Positions 14,741-21,870 of a DNA stretch of 64,000 nt are shown piece by piece. The first letter of the stretch is position 1. The number at the start of each line of letters is the position of its first letter. Source of the stretch: Alteromonadaceae bacterium (GTDB lineage Bacteria; Pseudomonadota; Gammaproteobacteria; Enterobacterales; Alteromonadaceae); NCBI GenBank assembly GCA_013373625.1, contig JABXHM010000018.1, positions 1-64,000 of the forward strand, given 5' to 3'. A program made the position numbers and the translations under genes. The notes under the pieces are model-generated. The model was not told where the DNA came from. It worked only from the letters and a program-made list of their open reading frames with translations, and did no database searches.

Positions 14741-14929
14741 ATGAGTAAAAATAATTGTAAGCCTGTACTGAAAGAATCTTCAGACGTATTAGATCTTATT
14801 CGAATGCAAACCGGAGTTGGGCTAATTGATTCAGTGTCTGGTTCTAGAGCTCTCACAGCAATGGTCATATTAGGTATTATACTGTTTTCTGCGTTCTGTT
14901 ATTTTTTGTATAAAATGGCTGGCGCGTAA
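14741..14929 (+). CDS. Small single-pass membrane protein, unknown function
   Basis: 62 residues with one hydrophobic segment (about 38-58) at the C-terminus and a polar N-terminus. ATG 14741 is preceded by a weak AAAAAAGAG site. It shares a cassette with the broken GNAT or is separated from it by a lost attC (AGCGCTAGC...GCGTTGG at 14699-14720). Confidence 0.55.
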   Translation: MSKNNCKPVLKESSDVLDLIRMQTGVGLIDSVSGSRALTAMVILGIILFSAFCYFLYKMAGA

Positions 14930-14945
14930 AACAGGTAACAAGTAC

Positions 14946-15036
14946 AGTTAACAAACAAATGTTGGTGGCACAAAAACGCGGTCTCTGCTCCGCAGTATAG
15001 CCCACGCGTTTGTGCCATTAAAATAGGTCATTATAT
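14946..15036 (+). other. attC site
   Basis: R'' AGTTAAC (14946-14952) and R'-like ATTATAT (15030-15036), 91 bp, with the arms GGCACAAAAACGCG/CGCGTTTGTGCC. Confidence 0.75.
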
Positions 15037-15054
15037 TAATCGGGCAGTTTTACT

Positions 15055-15441
15055 ATGACACGTAAATTTATAGAATCAGGCCCAGGATTGCCTAATTGGT
15101 CTAATCCCATCAGTCACGCGGTCGTTGTCGGAAAGATGTGTTTTGTCAGTGGTCAACTATCTATAAGTGGAGACGGAGAGTACGTTGAAGGCACTGCTGC
15201 CGAGGAGGCGACTTTAGCATTCAATAATGTTTTTGCTGCTTTAAAAGCTGCTGGATTTGATAAATCTGATATCGCATATATCGACATTGCGTTTTCGGAT
15301 CTCACAAAATTAGATGAGGTCAATGAAATATATATGGCCATCTTCCCCGACGGTAAGAGGCCTGCTCGTACAGTCTACGAAGCAGCTAAGTTACCCTTTG
15401 GCGGGAAAGTTAAAATAGTAGCAACAGCAGTTAAAGACTGA
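15055..15441 (+). CDS. RidA/YjgF/UK114-family enamine/imine deaminase
   Basis: 128 residues, the usual length. The conserved Arg105 (in R-P-A-R-T-V-Y), which binds the substrate carboxylate in RidA, is at the same position. The F-V-S-G-Q-L strand and the K-V-K-I-V-A-T-A-V C-terminus are typical. RidA hydrolyses reactive enamines/imines released by PLP enzymes. As a trimer it acts in the cytoplasm. R boxes match (TTATAT/ATATAAC). Confidence 0.9.
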   Translation: MTRKFIESGPGLPNWSNPISHAVVVGKMCFVSGQLSISGDGEYVEGTAAEEATLAFNNVFAALKAAGFDKSDIAYIDIAFSDLTKLDEVNEIYMAIFPDGKRPARTVYEAAKLPFGGKVKIVATAVKD

Positions 15442-15557
15442 ATATAACAATCAAATTAAGTCACTCGCTCGTTCGTTGGGGACAAAAATACGTAGGCTCC
15501 CATCGCTCTGCTCGGTATTATAGCCTATGTATTTTTGCCCGTTATACGGCGTTAGTT
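15442..15557 (+). other. attC site
   Basis: R'' ATATAAC (15442-15448) and R' GTTAGTT (15551-15557), 116 bp, with the stem GGGACAAAAATACGTAGGCT/AGCCTATGTATTTTTGCCC. Confidence 0.9.
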
Positions 15558-15572
15558 GTTTAGGGAGCTCAA

Positions 15573-15767
15573 ATGGTTAATTGGAACAAAAATGATAGTT
15601 CTAAAGGAAATCCGGCAGTATTTGGTGTTGGTATAGGGATCGCTATTGGTTCTGCTATTGGTGTAGCGCTTGGAAATTTAGCGTTAGGTATTGGAGTGGG
15701 CGTTGCAATTGGTGCCGCTATAGCCATGGAGCAAAAGAAAAAACAAAATAAAAGTAATGATGATTAG
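15573..15767 (+). CDS. Small glycine-zipper membrane protein
   Basis: 64 residues. Residues 16-50 are almost only G, A, V, I and L with many GxxxG repeats (e.g. G-V-G-I-G-I-A-I-G-S), a glycine zipper able to form tight helix pairs or pores in membranes. The tail is basic then acidic (K-K-K-Q-N-K-S-N-D-D). ATG 15573 follows TAGGGAG. A similar small protein is encoded at 32121. The function is unknown; bacteriocin-like, holin-like or stress roles are possible. Confidence 0.75.
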   Translation: MVNWNKNDSSKGNPAVFGVGIGIAIGSAIGVALGNLALGIGVGVAIGAAIAMEQKKKQNKSNDD

Positions 15768-15781
15768 CCTGGCTATCAAAA

Positions 15782-15882
15782 AACAAACAAGGCAATAAAG
15801 CAGGGCTAAACACAGTTTGCCCGGTTCCGCTTAGCTGCACATTTTAGCAAACAGTTTTTAGCCTCGTAATGGGGTGTTAGCT
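15782..15882 (+). other. attC site
   Basis: R'' AACAAAC (15782-15788, one mismatch to expected AACTAAC) and R' GTTAGCT (15876-15882), 101 bp, with the stem GGCTAAACACAGTTTGC/GCAAACAGTTTTTAGCC. Confidence 0.75.
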
Positions 15883-15908
15883 GTTATAGATATGAGGTTC
15901 TTATAAAT

Positions 15909-16316
15909 ATGGAATACCCAGTTAGTGGTTCATGTCAATGCGGTCAAGTCACCTACAGGCTCTTTAAACCGCCGGTCGCCGTGGCCGCGTGTCATTGCAA
16001 GCAATGCCAAAAACTCTCCACCAGTGCTTTTAGTCTCACTGCAATGATTGATTCGGATGCTATTGAGATACGTGGTGAAATGACCGAATGGAGCCGGATT
16101 GCTGAAAGTGGAAATACAAGTGCAGCCAAATTCTGTCCGCTGTGCGCCAATCACATATACCATTACAATCCAAGCAACCCTAAACATCTAATGCTTAAGC
16201 CATCCACGCTTTCAGATACAAGTACTATTAACCCCACGATTCACGTTTGGGTTAGTGAAAAGCAAAGTTGGTTTCAAATCCCAGAAGGCGTATTGACCTA
16301 TGAAACACAACCATAA
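15909..16316 (+). CDS. GFA-domain (glutathione-dependent formaldehyde-activating-like) zinc protein
   Basis: 135 residues with the GFA zinc pattern: Cys9 and Cys11 (C-Q-C-G-Q-V), Cys28, Cys30 and Cys33 (C-H-C-K-Q-C), Cys76 and Cys79 (F-C-P-L-C). The founder of the family was proposed to act on S-hydroxymethylglutathione, but most members have unknown substrates. All metal ligands are present, so the protein should fold normally. It is weakly preceded by a GAGG site. Confidence 0.9.
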   Translation: MEYPVSGSCQCGQVTYRLFKPPVAVAACHCKQCQKLSTSAFSLTAMIDSDAIEIRGEMTEWSRIAESGNTSAAKFCPLCANHIYHYNPSNPKHLMLKPSTLSDTSTINPTIHVWVSEKQSWFQIPEGVLTYETQP

Positions 16317-16318
16317 AC

Positions 16319-16379
16319 CGCTAACAAACGCGCCAATTAGGATGCTAGCAAGCTCGCACCTATTGCGCGAACGTTAGTT
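16319..16379 (+). other. attC site (short)
   Basis: R'' CGCTAAC (16319-16325) and R' GTTAGTT (16373-16379), 61 bp, with the stem CGCGCCAATTAGG/CCTATTGCGCG. Confidence 0.82.
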
Positions 16380-16398
16380 GCCTGAGGGAGTTTTGGCG

Positions 16399-16824
16399 TT
16401 GGTAGAGATATTAAAAGCGGAACCTGCTCATGCTCATGAAGTGAAAGACCTTTTGAAGCAGTTAGGCTATGAGAGCCAGGAATCCCAATTGTTATCGGTC
16501 CTGTCTCAAGTGGACGCTAATTCTGAAGTCTTTATTGCTAAGAAAGGATCCCGGGTAATCGCGCTAATGTCGCTCATTTACTTTTTTTATTTCCCTACAC
16601 AAAAATCTCTTTGTCGTATTACTGCTATTGTCGTAAACGAAAATATGAGAAATACCGGGGTTGGGAAAAAGCTTATTCAATTTGCAGCAACTCAAGCGGC
16701 AAGTAAATCCTGTGCTCAATTAGAAGTCACAACATCTTTAGCTCGTAAAGCAACACAGGCATATTACGAACGTATGGGGTTTAAAAAAGCATCGTATCGG
16801 TACTATTTAAACGTCGGCAACTAA
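16399..16824 (+). CDS. GNAT N-acetyltransferase
   Basis: About 141 residues from TTG 16399 (TTG 16393 is an alternative), behind GAGGGAG. Motif A reads N-M-R-N-T-G-V-G-K-K-L-I after the strand I-T-A-I-V-V-N, and the C-terminal A-T-Q-A-Y-Y-E-R-M-G-F-K-K is the normal GNAT end. The substrate is unknown. The attC behind it is collapsed, so it is fused to the next small membrane gene. Confidence 0.85.
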   Translation: MVEILKAEPAHAHEVKDLLKQLGYESQESQLLSVLSQVDANSEVFIAKKGSRVIALMSLIYFFYFPTQKSLCRITAIVVNENMRNTGVGKKLIQFAATQAASKSCAQLEVTTSLARKATQAYYERMGFKKASYRYYLNVGN

Positions 16825-16837
16825 TAAATGGTTATGT
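16819..16837 (+). other. Collapsed attC (R'' and R' only 5 bp apart)
   Basis: AACTAAT (16819-16825) matches the leading GTTAGTT with one change. GTTATGT (16831-16837) matches the next R'' (17081). The whole palindrome is missing, so this site should be dead for recombination. Confidence 0.75.
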
Positions 16838-16860
16838 AACTCTATAAAGGAATATAAAAC

Positions 16861-17058
16861 ATGGAATTTGTGATTGGTGGAAGTGTACTTTTAACTCTCG
16901 GTCTATATTGGCTAATTCCTATTTTTCTGATTCTTAAATCAGATAGAACCTCTGGAGGTACAAAGCTTTTGTGGCTCCTAATCGTAATGTTTGTTTGTTG
17001 GTTTGCATGGATAGCATATCTTTTACTCGTGCCCAAAAGGCCGTTACACAGATCATAA
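16861..17058 (+). CDS. Small two-helix membrane protein, unknown function
   Basis: 65 residues, membrane segments about 5-25 and 38-58, with a short basic tail K-R-P-L-H. The shape resembles PLDc_N-like hairpins, which is only a loose match. ATG 16861. R boxes match (GTTATGT/ACATAAC). Confidence 0.65.
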   Translation: MEFVIGGSVLLTLGLYWLIPIFLILKSDRTSGGTKLLWLLIVMFVCWFAWIAYLLLVPKRPLHRS

Positions 17059-17080
17059 AAAGGGTCTTGTCGGCTACGTT

Positions 17081-17197
17081 ACATAACATACCATTCAAGG
17101 TATTCGCGCTACTCGCTTGGACGCTAATACATTGGCTGCGTCACGTCGCTCTGTATTTTAACTCCCTGTATTATCGCCCCTTAGTGGGAAGTAATGT
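17081..17197 (+). other. attC site
   Basis: R'' ACATAAC (17081-17087) and R'-like GTAATGT (17191-17197), 117 bp. Confidence 0.82.
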
Positions 17198-17209
17198 GCA
17201 AGGAAATAT

Positions 17210-17560
17210 ATGCGTAAATTTTCAGCTTTAATCCTATTAATTGCACCTTTTACCAGTGCAAATCAAATTGATGCTTGTGACGAGGCTGATACGGAATTCA
17301 TTCACTCGAAAATTGAGAAAAGTCAAAACTACATATCTTACGTACCCTTTGAGCTAGACGGAGAATTTGAGGGGCTGGCTTCGGTCCAGGCGAGATGGGA
17401 AAATTACATCGTCGATAGCCATTGTCGCGGTTCTGTTTTTTGTGCTGGCTACACCATTTGGTATTTAGATACATTAAATACAGCTAAGGCACGAGTACAT
17501 AACAACGAACCAGGTAATTGGCGCTCCATTGCCGTTGTTGTCGCTTTTCTCTTGTACTGA
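17210..17560 (+). CDS. Secreted small protein, unknown function; C-terminus runs into attC
   Basis: 116 residues with a signal peptide (1-17, cleavage near T-S-A-N). The mature part has three cysteines and an F-C-A-G-Y-T-I-W-Y core. The last about 20 codons lie beyond an ACATAAC R'' box (17497-17503), so the original stop may have been lost and the tail may be attC-derived. ATG 17210 follows AAGGAAA. Confidence 0.6.
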   Translation: MRKFSALILLIAPFTSANQIDACDEADTEFIHSKIEKSQNYISYVPFELDGEFEGLASVQARWENYIVDSHCRGSVFCAGYTIWYLDTLNTAKARVHNNEPGNWRSIAVVVAFLLY

Positions 17561-17624
17561 GTTGGTTCAACCGAGACCGGTGTTCCTCTGCGACTTTTTC
17601 TATCTTCAACCAGACTTAGCGTTC
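17497..17624 (+). other. attC, degenerate
   Basis: R'' ACATAAC (17497-17503) is perfect. The right end ACTTAGCGTTCCCT (17611-17624) resembles CTTAGCGTTAGGC of other sites with a changed R'. Confidence 0.5.
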
Positions 17625-18158
17625 CCTCAACGTAAAGGAGCTACAGCAAAGAGTGAGGCAGTAATGTCATCGTCTATGATACAAGTACACGTTTTAGTTT
17701 CAAATGGGAAACACTTTCTTGCGCAGTTGTACACGTTCGGCGAATTGCAATAACAGCGTGGCCTTCGAGCAGCAAACGTCTGATTTATATGCAAAACGCA
17801 ATGTGACGCATGGATATTTTGATTAACGCTTATAAAGTTATGTATTAACACTGACATCGGGATAGGGGATGTAACCTTTACCAACGGCTTGCGCACCAGG
17901 CTCTTCCTAACCATAAAGCGCTTTATGCATAGTTGATTTGATAAAAAACATGCTATGTTTATTCATGATTATCTCGACACAATTTAGTTTTAAATAGATT
18001 AATAATGGTTTTTGTCGTCGGCGCGATGCCTTTAAGCTAACCAATGAAAATGCAGAGGCTGGTATTTTACAGGGAGTCATTGTGTCTATGCACTTGTTCA
18101 TCTTAGTTCATCAGGTGCAATCGAAACCAGTAAAACAGTAAGTTGCGATGAATAGAGA
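17625..18158 (+). other. Decayed array segment without a convincing gene
   Basis: Over 500 bp hold only short frames. A 29-codon frame (ATG 17664 to TAA 17753) behind AAAGGAG could be a truncated gene. Positions 18007-18095 resemble 19784-19875 (imperfect direct repeat). AGCTAAC at 18035-18041 may be an orphan R'' box. From 18118 on, the sequence matches the end of the lipoprotein cassette at 2049. Confidence 0.5.
18007..18095 (+). repeat. Imperfect direct repeat, copy 1
   Basis: Shares with 19784-19875 the order (A)GCTAA-C/T-CAATGA-AATGC-GAGGCTGG-ATTT-A-C-GG-AGT and then TTGTGTCT-TGC-CTTG. Roughly three quarters of positions agree by eye. Confidence 0.6.
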
Positions 18159-18247
18159 TGCAAACACGCTTATTAAATATCGTTACGGTAAAATAACAGC
18201 CTCCACAGGGCATGAAAGAACGTGCGTTATTTATAGAAACGTTGGTT
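18118..18247 (+). repeat. Decayed duplicate of lipoprotein cassette end plus attC
   Basis: The segment aligns with 2262-2388 with few changes at the start (GAAACCAGTAAAA, then TTGCGATGAATAG) and through TTATTAAATATCGTTA. R'' TGCTAAC has become TGCAAAC (18159-18165) and R' GTTAGCT has become GTTGGTT (18241-18247). The stem is partly kept (GTGCGTTATTTATA). Confidence 0.75.
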
Positions 18248-18265
18248 TTTAGACAGGGTTCACGT

Positions 18266-18862
18266 ATGGAAACTTTGATTAAATATTCAGGAATAATTGC
18301 ATCAGTCTGGATAGTTTTCGGTATTTATATTGCCTCGATTTTCTATCCAAATTACAGTCATTCCAGGCAATTTTGCAGTGAGTTGGGCGCTTTTGGCAGT
18401 CCAACGAAAAAGCTTTCACCTCTTATTAATAACTATCCTCTTGGTGCACTGTTCGTCCTCTTCGGCTGCTACTTGGTATCTAACTTTTCAGCTCATTTGC
18501 CAACGGTTATAATCGGCTTAATGGTAATAGTTCACGGCCTATGTACATGGGTTTGTGGCTACTATCCAATGGACGCCGACCCGTACACAAAAGACCCTAC
18601 GCGTAGCTGTCAAATACATTCCTGGTCAGGTGTGATCATGCTTTGTTCATTCATCATTGCACCGGCAATCGTTGTTTTTTCGAGCTACTACTCACTACCG
18701 ATCAGGATTGTCTCGCTACTTTGCATCATTGGCTGTTTTTATTTTGCGTACCGCCTTAAATTAGCATTTAAAGCCGAAACCGTTCCGGGGGTTCATCAGC
18801 GTTTGAGTTATGGCTTTCAAATTTTGTGGTTGTTTGTTTATTCATTCTTCGTGTTAGGATAA
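18266..18862 (+). CDS. DUF998-family membrane protein
   Basis: 198 residues with about six membrane segments. The Y-S-H-S-R-Q-F-C-S-E-L-G-A segment after the first helix, the central G-Y-Y-P-M-D-A-D-P and the H-S-W-S-G segment are typical of DUF998 proteins. Function of the family is unknown. The frame can be read from 18212, but that part is the decayed attC, so ATG 18266 is taken. Confidence 0.8.
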   Translation: METLIKYSGIIASVWIVFGIYIASIFYPNYSHSRQFCSELGAFGSPTKKLSPLINNYPLGALFVLFGCYLVSNFSAHLPTVIIGLMVIVHGLCTWVCGYYPMDADPYTKDPTRSCQIHSWSGVIMLCSFIIAPAIVVFSSYYSLPIRIVSLLCIIGCFYFAYRLKLAFKAETVPGVHQRLSYGFQILWLFVYSFFVLG

Positions 18863-18863
18863 G

Positions 18864-18945
18864 AACTAACCAACCAAGGCTCCGGGGCATTAACACATAA
18901 TCATCCGTCACTTTGCGCCGTATTATCGCTCAACGATGAAAATTT
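18864..18945 (+). other. attC left half
   Basis: AACTAAC (18864-18870) is followed by CCAAGGCTCCGGGGCATTAACAC and CCGTCACTTTG, clearly like the left halves at 1934 and 2748. The right arm is lost after GTATTATCGC; no R' follows. Confidence 0.65.
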
Positions 18946-19147
18946 CTGTATTCAGCGTAAAGAGCGATTTTTTCATACGCTATAAATTTTATAGGCAGGT
19001 AACACTATGCTCTCGATGCCTGGGCTTAGTCAGCAGTTACATGCAATCGAATGGCAGGGACACAGGCTCACGGCCTGCTTTGCTTATAGTGCGCGACTGT
19101 GCTGAATAATTAGCGCGTTTAGCATTACTTTTTTTAGGAGATTTGAA

Positions 19148-19786
19148 ATGGATTTGAACAATATTATCCTGTTTGTTTCTGTAGCAACATTGCTCGTGAT
19201 TTCACCTGGCCCGAATGGATTTCTTATAGCTAAAACTGTTCCTTTGTCAGGGCATCGAGCTGGTTTAGCCAATGTTGCTGGGTTTGTGGCTGCATTCTAT
19301 GTACATGGTACGTTGTCTATATTTGGTATATCCATTCTTTTGGTGCAATCTGCAAACGCTTTTTTAATTTTAAAAATGCTAGGTGCTGCTTATTTAATCT
19401 GGTTAGGAATAAAAGCGCTCAGAAACGCTATCAGTCAAAGCAAAGTTGCCAATCACTGTGAGCCAGTGCTACAACAAATGCCAGTCTCTATTAAAGTGGC
19501 TTTCTTTGAAGGTTTTTTAACGAATACTCTTAACCCTAAAGTATCAATCTTCTATCTCGCTGCTTTTCCTCAATTTATGCCCGCAGGTGGTAATGCTTTA
19601 AGTGCTTACTCACTTGTTACCGCACACTCACTAGTTAACGTTGTATGGTTTTCAGCTATGGTTTTCACCCTGACCAAGGTAAAAAGTGCAACGAGCCATC
19701 CTAAATTCAAAGTCTGGTTGAATTCAGTCACCGGCATTGTATTTATTGGCTTTGGCACTAAGTTGGCCTTGGCGAAGAGTAGCTGA
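19148..19786 (+). CDS. LysE/RhtB-family amino acid exporter
   Basis: 212 residues with about six membrane segments. The N-terminal S-P-G-P-N-G motif (residues 20-25) after the first helix, and the G-x-G-A-A-Y-L-I-W-L-G segment after the third, are diagnostic of LysE/RhtB transporters, which export basic amino acids, homoserine or threonine by proton exchange. The L-N-P-K-V-S-I-F-Y-L motif is present. ATG follows TTTTTAGGAGATTTGAA. Confidence 0.92.
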   Translation: MDLNNIILFVSVATLLVISPGPNGFLIAKTVPLSGHRAGLANVAGFVAAFYVHGTLSIFGISILLVQSANAFLILKMLGAAYLIWLGIKALRNAISQSKVANHCEPVLQQMPVSIKVAFFEGFLTNTLNPKVSIFYLAAFPQFMPAGGNALSAYSLVTAHSLVNVVWFSAMVFTLTKVKSATSHPKFKVWLNSVTGIVFIGFGTKLALAKSS

Positions 19787-19875
19787 CGATGACATTGTAG
19801 CACTGGCTTTCAGCTAATCAATGACAATGCGGAGGCTGGCATTTAACGGGTAGTGGTTGTGTCTTTGCGCTTGGC
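19784..19875 (+). repeat. Imperfect direct repeat, copy 2
   Basis: Second copy of the repeat at 18007-18095. It lies between the LysE gene and the VOC gene, where an attC would be expected. An AGCTAAT (19811-19817) may be its altered R''. Confidence 0.55.
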
Positions 19876-19918
19876 AAAGGTAGTTTCAATGATTCAAACT
19901 TTAACACAGGAGGCTAAC

Positions 19919-20305
19919 ATGAAGCGGGTGACTGGTATTGGCGGTATCTTTTTTAAGGCAAAGGACGCACCTGCACTGCAGGCCTGGTACAAGCGTCACC
20001 TTGGGATAGATGTCCAGCAGTGGGGCGGGACCGAGTTCAACTGGGCAGACGCTGATGGTAATCCGACCGGCGGTTCTACGGTATGGTCGATTGGTCCTGA
20101 TGAAGGTGATCAGTTTGCGCCAAGCAATGCGTCGTTCATGGTTAATTACCGTGTTGAAGATCTATACGCTTTGGTTGAAGTACTTAAACAGGAAGGTTGC
20201 AATGTGCTTGAAAAAATTGATGACTCTGAGTTTGGCAAGTTCGCCTGGGTAATCGATCCGGAGGGTAATAAGGTTGAGTTGTGGCAACCACCTGCGGCGC
20301 AATGA
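19919..20305 (+). CDS. VOC-superfamily (glyoxalase/bleomycin resistance-like) protein
   Basis: 128 residues with paired beta-alpha-beta modules: the first begins G-I-G-G-I-F-F-K-A-K-D, the second M-V-N-Y-R-V-E-D-L. The C-terminal I-D-P-E-G-N-K-V-E-L-W-Q-P end is the typical metal-binding Glu strand. Members open rings, isomerise or sequester small molecules. ATG 19919 follows CACAGGAGG. Confidence 0.9.
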   Translation: MKRVTGIGGIFFKAKDAPALQAWYKRHLGIDVQQWGGTEFNWADADGNPTGGSTVWSIGPDEGDQFAPSNASFMVNYRVEDLYALVEVLKQEGCNVLEKIDDSEFGKFAWVIDPEGNKVELWQPPAAQ

Positions 20306-20325
20306 GGGGAATGCTCGTTGGCGGT

Positions 20326-20401
20326 GTCTAGCAATTCGTTGTCGGCCGACAGCTTATTGTGTGTCTTTTAAGTACGGTCGCTGGGTTAGATGCCGTTAGA
20401 T
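20326..20401 (+). other. attC site, degenerate
   Basis: R''-like GTCTAGC (20326-20332) and R' GTTAGAT (20395-20401), 76 bp. Confidence 0.6.
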
Positions 20402-20414
20402 CGAGAGGTAAGTC

Positions 20415-21443
20415 GTGGAAGTAACGAAAAAGAATTTAAAAGATGCCGCGGCTGAAAATGTTATTTCACTTCAACAAGCCGACGCTCTTTACCAATTTTT
20501 AGTTGCTCAAACTCAAGATGTGCCGAGATTTACTTTTACACACGTACTCTATTACCTTGGCGGACTAATAGCGATAGGGGCTATGACCCTCTTCATGAAC
20601 CTTGGCTGGGAGTCCTTCGGAGGAGCGGGGATATTTTTTATTTCGCTTCTTTATGCTGGGGTGGGTTTGCAACTCAGTAATGCGTTTTCAGCTAAAAACC
20701 TGGCAATACCAACTGGTATTTGTGCAACCTTTGTTGTGTGTTTAACGCCGTTGACCATCTATGGCCTGCAGCGATGGTTGGGCGTGTGGCCTGATGAAAG
20801 TGTATACAGAGAATACCACAGGTACATAAAGTGGCATTGGCTATATATGGAACTGGGCACCCTGGCCGTCGGCGCTGTTGTTGCCTGGAAATACAAATAT
20901 CCGTTTTTGATCATGCCCATTGCCGTCACACTTTGGTATATGACAATGGATATTACTGCGATGGTGTCTGGCGGGGATCCAACATGGGAATTAAGGAAAT
21001 TCGTTTCCCTGTATTCAGGTTTACTAATGATATGCCTGGCGCTTTGGATTGATATTCGCGCACATAAAAAAGCCGACTATGCGTTTTGGATTTATATGTT
21101 TGGAGTGATTGCGTTTTGGGGCGGTTTATCTTCACAACATTCAGATAGCGAACTTTCAAAATTTATATACTTTTGCATTAACCTCTTCATGATAGGTGTA
21201 GGTGTATTGTTGGTGCGAAGGGTGTTCGTTGTTTTTGGCGCTCTTGGTAGTTGTGGCTATCTGGGGCACCTGGCGTCTGATGTTTTTAAAGATAGCTGGC
21301 TGTTTCCAGCCGCTTTAACCATTATGGGTTTCGGTATTATCTATGTTGGAGTGCTTTGGCAAAAGCATGAGCAAGCTATTACTCAAAAGTCACGCTCATA
21401 TCTTCCGCTGCCGTTGAGAGAGCTCCTGGAGGCAAAGTGGTGA
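20415..21443 (+). CDS. DUF2157-like polytopic membrane protein
   Basis: 342 residues from GTG 20415 (after GAGAGGTAAG). A soluble N-terminal helix pair (V-I-S-L-Q-Q-A-D-A-L-Y-Q-F-L) is followed by about nine membrane segments, the layout of DUF2157 proteins. Function unknown. At 1 kb it is one of the larger cassette genes. Confidence 0.7.
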   Translation: MEVTKKNLKDAAAENVISLQQADALYQFLVAQTQDVPRFTFTHVLYYLGGLIAIGAMTLFMNLGWESFGGAGIFFISLLYAGVGLQLSNAFSAKNLAIPTGICATFVVCLTPLTIYGLQRWLGVWPDESVYREYHRYIKWHWLYMELGTLAVGAVVAWKYKYPFLIMPIAVTLWYMTMDITAMVSGGDPTWELRKFVSLYSGLLMICLALWIDIRAHKKADYAFWIYMFGVIAFWGGLSSQHSDSELSKFIYFCINLFMIGVGVLLVRRVFVVFGALGSCGYLGHLASDVFKDSWLFPAALTIMGFGIIYVGVLWQKHEQAITQKSRSYLPLPLRELLEAKW

Positions 21444-21447
21444 AAAC

Positions 21448-21518
21448 AGTTAACCACTAGCTTCACCGGACAGGATACTCGCAGCACTCGCTTTTTACCG
21501 TTAAGGCAGGCGTTAGAT
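21448..21518 (+). other. attC site
   Basis: R'' AGTTAAC (21448-21454) and R' GTTAGAT (21512-21518), 71 bp. Confidence 0.72.
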
Positions 21519-21537
21519 TTATAAAGGAGAATATACA

Positions 21538-21759
21538 ATGGAAGGTCATTTCGCAGGTGTCGGTGTAATAGGCGGCTTGTTTTACGTCGTCCTTATCATT
21601 TTATGGGCGTTGGTTCCGGTATTTGTATTTCTCATATCAAAACGGGTGAAAGAAATGCGTGATATAGCCAGAGAGTCCCGACTAGAAATAAAAGAGCTCA
21701 ATGCCAGCCTCAAGTATTTAAAACGAAAATTTAATGAATCTGATAAGCAACAAAGCTAA
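21538..21759 (+). CDS. Small membrane protein with coiled-coil tail
   Basis: 73 residues: one hydrophobic segment (about 10-34), then an amphipathic charged helix (K-E-M-R-D-I-A-R-E-S-R-L-E-I-K-E-L) likely to form a coiled coil in the cytoplasm. ATG follows AAAGGAGA. No family recognised. Confidence 0.7.
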   Translation: MEGHFAGVGVIGGLFYVVLIILWALVPVFVFLISKRVKEMRDIARESRLEIKELNASLKYLKRKFNESDKQQS

Positions 21760-21861
21760 CAATGCGCTATTGTTGCTAACGTCGTTCGCAGGAGTGCGAA
21801 CATGCTGCACCGCTTCGCTATTGTGCTCTGCGCGCCAGCGCCCGCTATTGAACTGTTATAA
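21754..21861 (+). other. attC site
   Basis: R'' AGCTAAC (21754-21760) and R' GTTATAA (21855-21861), 108 bp, with an inner palindrome around GTGCTCTGCGCGCCAGCGC. Confidence 0.8.
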
Positions 21862-21870
21862 AGGGAAAAC

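Noticed and set aside
17664-17753. 29-codon gene behind AAAGGAG
   Set aside because: Too short and not recognisable; mentioned in the region note only.
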